A stretch of DNA of 64,000 nt from an uncultured Pseudomonadota bacterium. GTDB taxonomy: Bacteria; Pseudomonadota; Gammaproteobacteria; Burkholderiales; Rhodocyclaceae. How positions within the stretch are numbered: the stretch's first letter is position 1; the number at the start of each line of letters is the position of its first letter. This document shows, in pieces, positions 61,120-64,000 of this stretch. Below the pieces are notes generated by a model. The model saw only the letters and a program-made list of their open reading frames with translations, did no database searches and was not told where the DNA came from. A program made the translations under genes and the position numbers. The stretch is from assembly GCA_903951825.1 (NCBI GenBank), contig CAJBDJ010000031.1, positions 1 to 64,000 of the forward strand, given 5' to 3'.

Positions 61120-62246
61120 ATGAACAACTCAAGATAAGCATCGAATACATAAATCTTGTTTCTACCCGCACCGGTCATCTCACGCAGCACAGCCAGCCGG
61201 TTGAAATCGTTCAACAGCGCATTGGCCGTCGGCTGGCTGACATTCAGGCCAACCCTCAAGTCGGCAGCGTTGATCATGGGCTTTCGGTACAGCAGGTTGA
61301 GAACCTGCCGGGCATTAGGCGCGCGCTTTCCCAAAGACAAGACCTGATGCTCCACCTCCGTACGCAAAGCCAGAATCTGCTTGAAAACATCGCGCCCCTT
61401 GATCGCCGTTTCCGCCACGCCACGCAGAAAAAAACGCACCCAATGAATCATGTCGTTGCCGATACGCACCCGCATCAAGGCATCGTAGTAGCTCGCCCGG
61501 TTGCGTTCAAAGAAATCTGACAGATACAACGAAGGCTTGGCCAACAGGCCGTGGCTGACCAGATACAAAGGTACCAGCAAGCGCCCGATACGCCCGTTGC
61601 CGTCAAGGAAGGGGTGGATCGTCTCGAACTGGTAATGACTGATTGCCAGACGAATCAAATGCGGCACCACAACCGACTCGTCATGCCAGAACTTTTCCAG
61701 ATCACTCATCAAGTCAGGCACGCCATCCGGGTGCGGCGGAATGAACACGGCATCCATCAAGCTGGAACCGCCGATCCAGTTCTGGCTGATGCGAAATTCA
61801 CCCGGTTGCTTGTGCTCGCCGCGCACCCCACGCATCAAAATCTTGTGGGTATGCTTGAGCAAACGATTCGACAAAGGCAGCGTCGCCAGCTCGCTAACTG
61901 CCGAATTCACCGCATCGACATAATTGCGCACCTCACGCCAGTCATCGCGTTTTTCCGGGCGAATCTGCTCTTCCGGCATCAGCGCTTCGTCCATACCGGT
62001 TTGCGTCCCCTCGATTCGGCTCGACGTCTGCGCTTCCTTGACCACGTGCATTTCAATGAACAGGTCGATGTCCGGCACGATCAGCGAAAACGCATTCAAC
62101 TCCCCCAAGGCCCGGTTGGCCGCCTCGAGCAGCGTATTGATGGCCGGATCTTCCCAAATCCACGGCTGATCGACCGGCACCGGTTCGAAACTCTGGTATT
62201 GATAACGCGGCTGCCAGACGCCCGCCTGAAAGGTTTCGAATTTCAT
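61113..62246 (-). CDS. Fic-domain protein with C-terminal winged-helix region
   Basis: HPFLDGNGRIGRLLVP Fic core; SSRIEGT inhibitory-helix-like motif; C-terminal helix-turn-helix-like 'INAADLRVGLNVSQPTANALLNDFNRLAVL'. Confidence 0.92.
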   Translation of the reverse strand: MKFETFQAGVWQPRYQYQSFEPVPVDQPWIWEDPAINTLLEAANRALGELNAFSLIVPDIDLFIEMHVVKEAQTSSRIEGTQTGMDEALMPEEQIRPEKRDDWREVRNYVDAVNSAVSELATLPLSNRLLKHTHKILMRGVRGEHKQPGEFRISQNWIGGSSLMDAVFIPPHPDGVPDLMSDLEKFWHDESVVVPHLIRLAISHYQFETIHPFLDGNGRIGRLLVPLYLVSHGLLAKPSLYLSDFFERNRASYYDALMRVRIGNDMIHWVRFFLRGVAETAIKGRDVFKQILALRTEVEHQVLSLGKRAPNARQVLNLLYRKPMINAADLRVGLNVSQPTANALLNDFNRLAVLREMTGAGRNKIYVFDAYLELFIK

Positions 62247-63589
62247 GCACCCTCCTTGCCGGCCTGCCAGCCGCGAACATCGATTTTGCCGGTGGTTGCG
62301 GCGGTGATAAGGGCGGTGCGGTATTCGGTGAGGTAGCTAATTGCAAGGTCCGTTTTTTCTAAAAATCCGTCGATTCTTTTCGTAGTGGAATCAAGGAATT
62401 CAACGATTTTCTCTTGCTCTGGCGCGGGAGGAACAAGAAGAGGTGCCGCATTAAGTGTTTCACGGTTTAGCTTTGGCATAGCCACTCTCATCGAAGAGAC
62501 GGTTGCGTAATCAAGGAACGGTTGAGCAAGCATCCAGTAGCGCAAAAAATCTGGCCTCAATGGTGGCTCAGTTCGAATTGGATACATGTCAGCGCTGCAT
62601 ATGCCATCAAAATCCGACAGAGCGCATTTATTCAGATGGGGACGAATTTTGCTGTAAACCACATCGCCATTCCGAACTAAATATTTGCCACTTATCGCCC
62701 CTTGTTCGTGTGCTGTAGCCAGACCGAAGACGAGTCCCGTATTAGACTCAATATGATTTGGGGCAATCAAAATCATCTGGCTGAACGGCTCAAACTCAGG
62801 ATCAACCTGTCCTTCCTCGATATGCGTCCGATATCCAAACTTCATCACTTGCCAATGCTCGGGTACTTGATCGAGCCATGGAATATCCGGATCACGCACT
62901 GCTGAGGAGGGATCAAGCCCCTTCGTCACGGCTTGGGTAATCACCGCCAGCCGCTTTTCCTTCAGCTTCTCGATCAAGGCCTGTTTCTTGGCAATCAGCG
63001 CGTCGATCTGGCCTGTTTTCCAATCGAGAAAAGCAGCGATTTGTACTTGTTCGACTTCTGACGGATACGCAACCAGAGTATTCAGATACTCCCCCGAGTC
63101 GAGGTTCTGGATTCCTGTCGTTTGCTTGATTGCCAGATAGTTAAGCTTTCCGGCATATAGTGCCGCGTGGACATAGGACCAAAACCTGGGTGATAGGCCT
63201 GCGGCAACGACCATTCTGGCTACAAAGTTTGAGCAGACTGCATCGAAGTCATGATCAAAATGGACAACGCACCCAACAAGCTGCTTTTCGCCACCTCCCG
63301 ATTTTTCGAGTAGCAAATCATGCTTGTTTATCTTCCGGGAGCCACGTTGCCTTGCATCGACCGACCGGACCGTTAGCGAACTGGTGCTGACTCGCAAGGA
63401 GTTACGGTCAAAGTCTGCGACGCGCAAACAAATAATATCGTCTTCTCCTCCATCCGGTTCCTCACCCCAAACCCCATTGTCGCAGCCTGTAACAGACCAC
63501 TTAAGGCGATGGATACCCCATTCATTGGGAATCTCAGCAAGCCAAGGCAAACGGCTCGGCTTGTATGATGGATACGGCGAATATCTCAT
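62243..63589 (-). CDS. hsdS: Type I restriction-modification specificity subunit
   Basis: Two TRD halves, each ending in conserved helices (QIAAFLDWKTGQIDALIAKKQALIEKLKEKR; EKIVEFLDSTTKRIDGFLEKTDLAISYLTEYR). Confidence 0.93.
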   Translation of the reverse strand: MRYSPYPSYKPSRLPWLAEIPNEWGIHRLKWSVTGCDNGVWGEEPDGGEDDIICLRVADFDRNSLRVSTSSLTVRSVDARQRGSRKINKHDLLLEKSGGGEKQLVGCVVHFDHDFDAVCSNFVARMVVAAGLSPRFWSYVHAALYAGKLNYLAIKQTTGIQNLDSGEYLNTLVAYPSEVEQVQIAAFLDWKTGQIDALIAKKQALIEKLKEKRLAVITQAVTKGLDPSSAVRDPDIPWLDQVPEHWQVMKFGYRTHIEEGQVDPEFEPFSQMILIAPNHIESNTGLVFGLATAHEQGAISGKYLVRNGDVVYSKIRPHLNKCALSDFDGICSADMYPIRTEPPLRPDFLRYWMLAQPFLDYATVSSMRVAMPKLNRETLNAAPLLVPPAPEQEKIVEFLDSTTKRIDGFLEKTDLAISYLTEYRTALITAATTGKIDVRGWQAGKEGA

Positions 63590-64000
63590 TTCGCTTTTCC
63601 CTGCTTCTCCAGCGACTCCAGCATCCGCATATCCTCAGCATCGGCCGCCAACGCCTCGGCGCTACTGCGGCGCGCATCGAATACCTCATAGCGTTCGTGG
63701 GCGACGCTCTTCATCTGTTCGGCGCTGACCCGGCCTGCGCCTTGCAAGACCGGGCGTTCGTTGAATTCGAGCAGGCGATCCACATTCTGGCGCCAGTAGG
63801 CCAGGGTCAGTTGCTTGCGCTCCTTGACGCGCAGTTCGGCCTGTTCGAGAAAGATGACCACCAGGCGATTGAGCGTATCCACTTCATCGGCAGTCAGGTA
63901 GTTCTTGGCGACGATGACATCCTGCTTGCGCACGCGACTGCCGCTCCAGGTGGTCAGCGCCATGTTCGGGGCATCCGGGTTACTGCGGTCGACGACGATT
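63586..64000 (-). CDS. RhuM-family protein, C-terminal part (5' end outside window)
   Basis: Frame remains open to window edge (VVDRSNPDAPNMALTTWSGSRVRKQDVIVAKNYLTADEVDTLNRLVVIFLEQAELR), RhuM-like. Confidence 0.78.
   Translation of the reverse strand, partial: IVVDRSNPDAPNMALTTWSGSRVRKQDVIVAKNYLTADEVDTLNRLVVIFLEQAELRVKERKQLTLAYWRQNVDRLLEFNERPVLQGAGRVSAEQMKSVAHERYEVFDARRSSAEALAADAEDMRMLESLEKQGKAK

Noticed and set aside
1-64000. CRISPR arrays, rRNA or tRNA genes
   Set aside because: No regularly spaced direct repeats, rRNA segments or recognisable tRNA T-loop/cloverleaf patterns were noticed; a tRNAscan/CRISPR search would be needed for certainty.

Overview
64 kb window from a GC-rich proteobacterial chromosome, most likely a betaproteobacterium of the Rhodocyclales (inferred from gene content, not tested). 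It has four parts. (1) ~1-16.6 kb: accessory surface locus with the C-terminal part of a giant repeat/RTX protein, a glycosyltransferase, three genes carrying four TPR + GT9-like modules, three methyltransferases, a type I secretion ABC transporter, and a Memo-AMMECR1 fusion. (2) ~16.7-29 kb: mostly conserved genes (dsbD, cutA, murB, priA), a ROK-kinase pseudogene and an orphan NodJ-like permease. (3) ~29-57.7 kb: conserved genes (hemE, trkH/trkA, ntrYX-like, rsmB, fmt, def, dprA, topB, oxyR, rsuA, gshA/gshB, apbE). (4) 57.7-64 kb: type I restriction-modification/defence operon (hsdR, fic, hsdS, rhuM; hsdM not seen). Main leads: a putative self-contained secretion/glycosylation cassette for the giant RTX protein; three GTTTCACGTGAAAC parS sites plus a DnaA-box cluster and perfect 16-bp palindrome beside hemE, implying an origin-proximal region; an NtrX-like regulator with a degenerate AAA+ domain; and fic/rhuM genes translationally coupled into the hsd operon with an 11-bp palindrome before hsdR. 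All calls come from reading the sequence and supplied ORFs; no database search was run.
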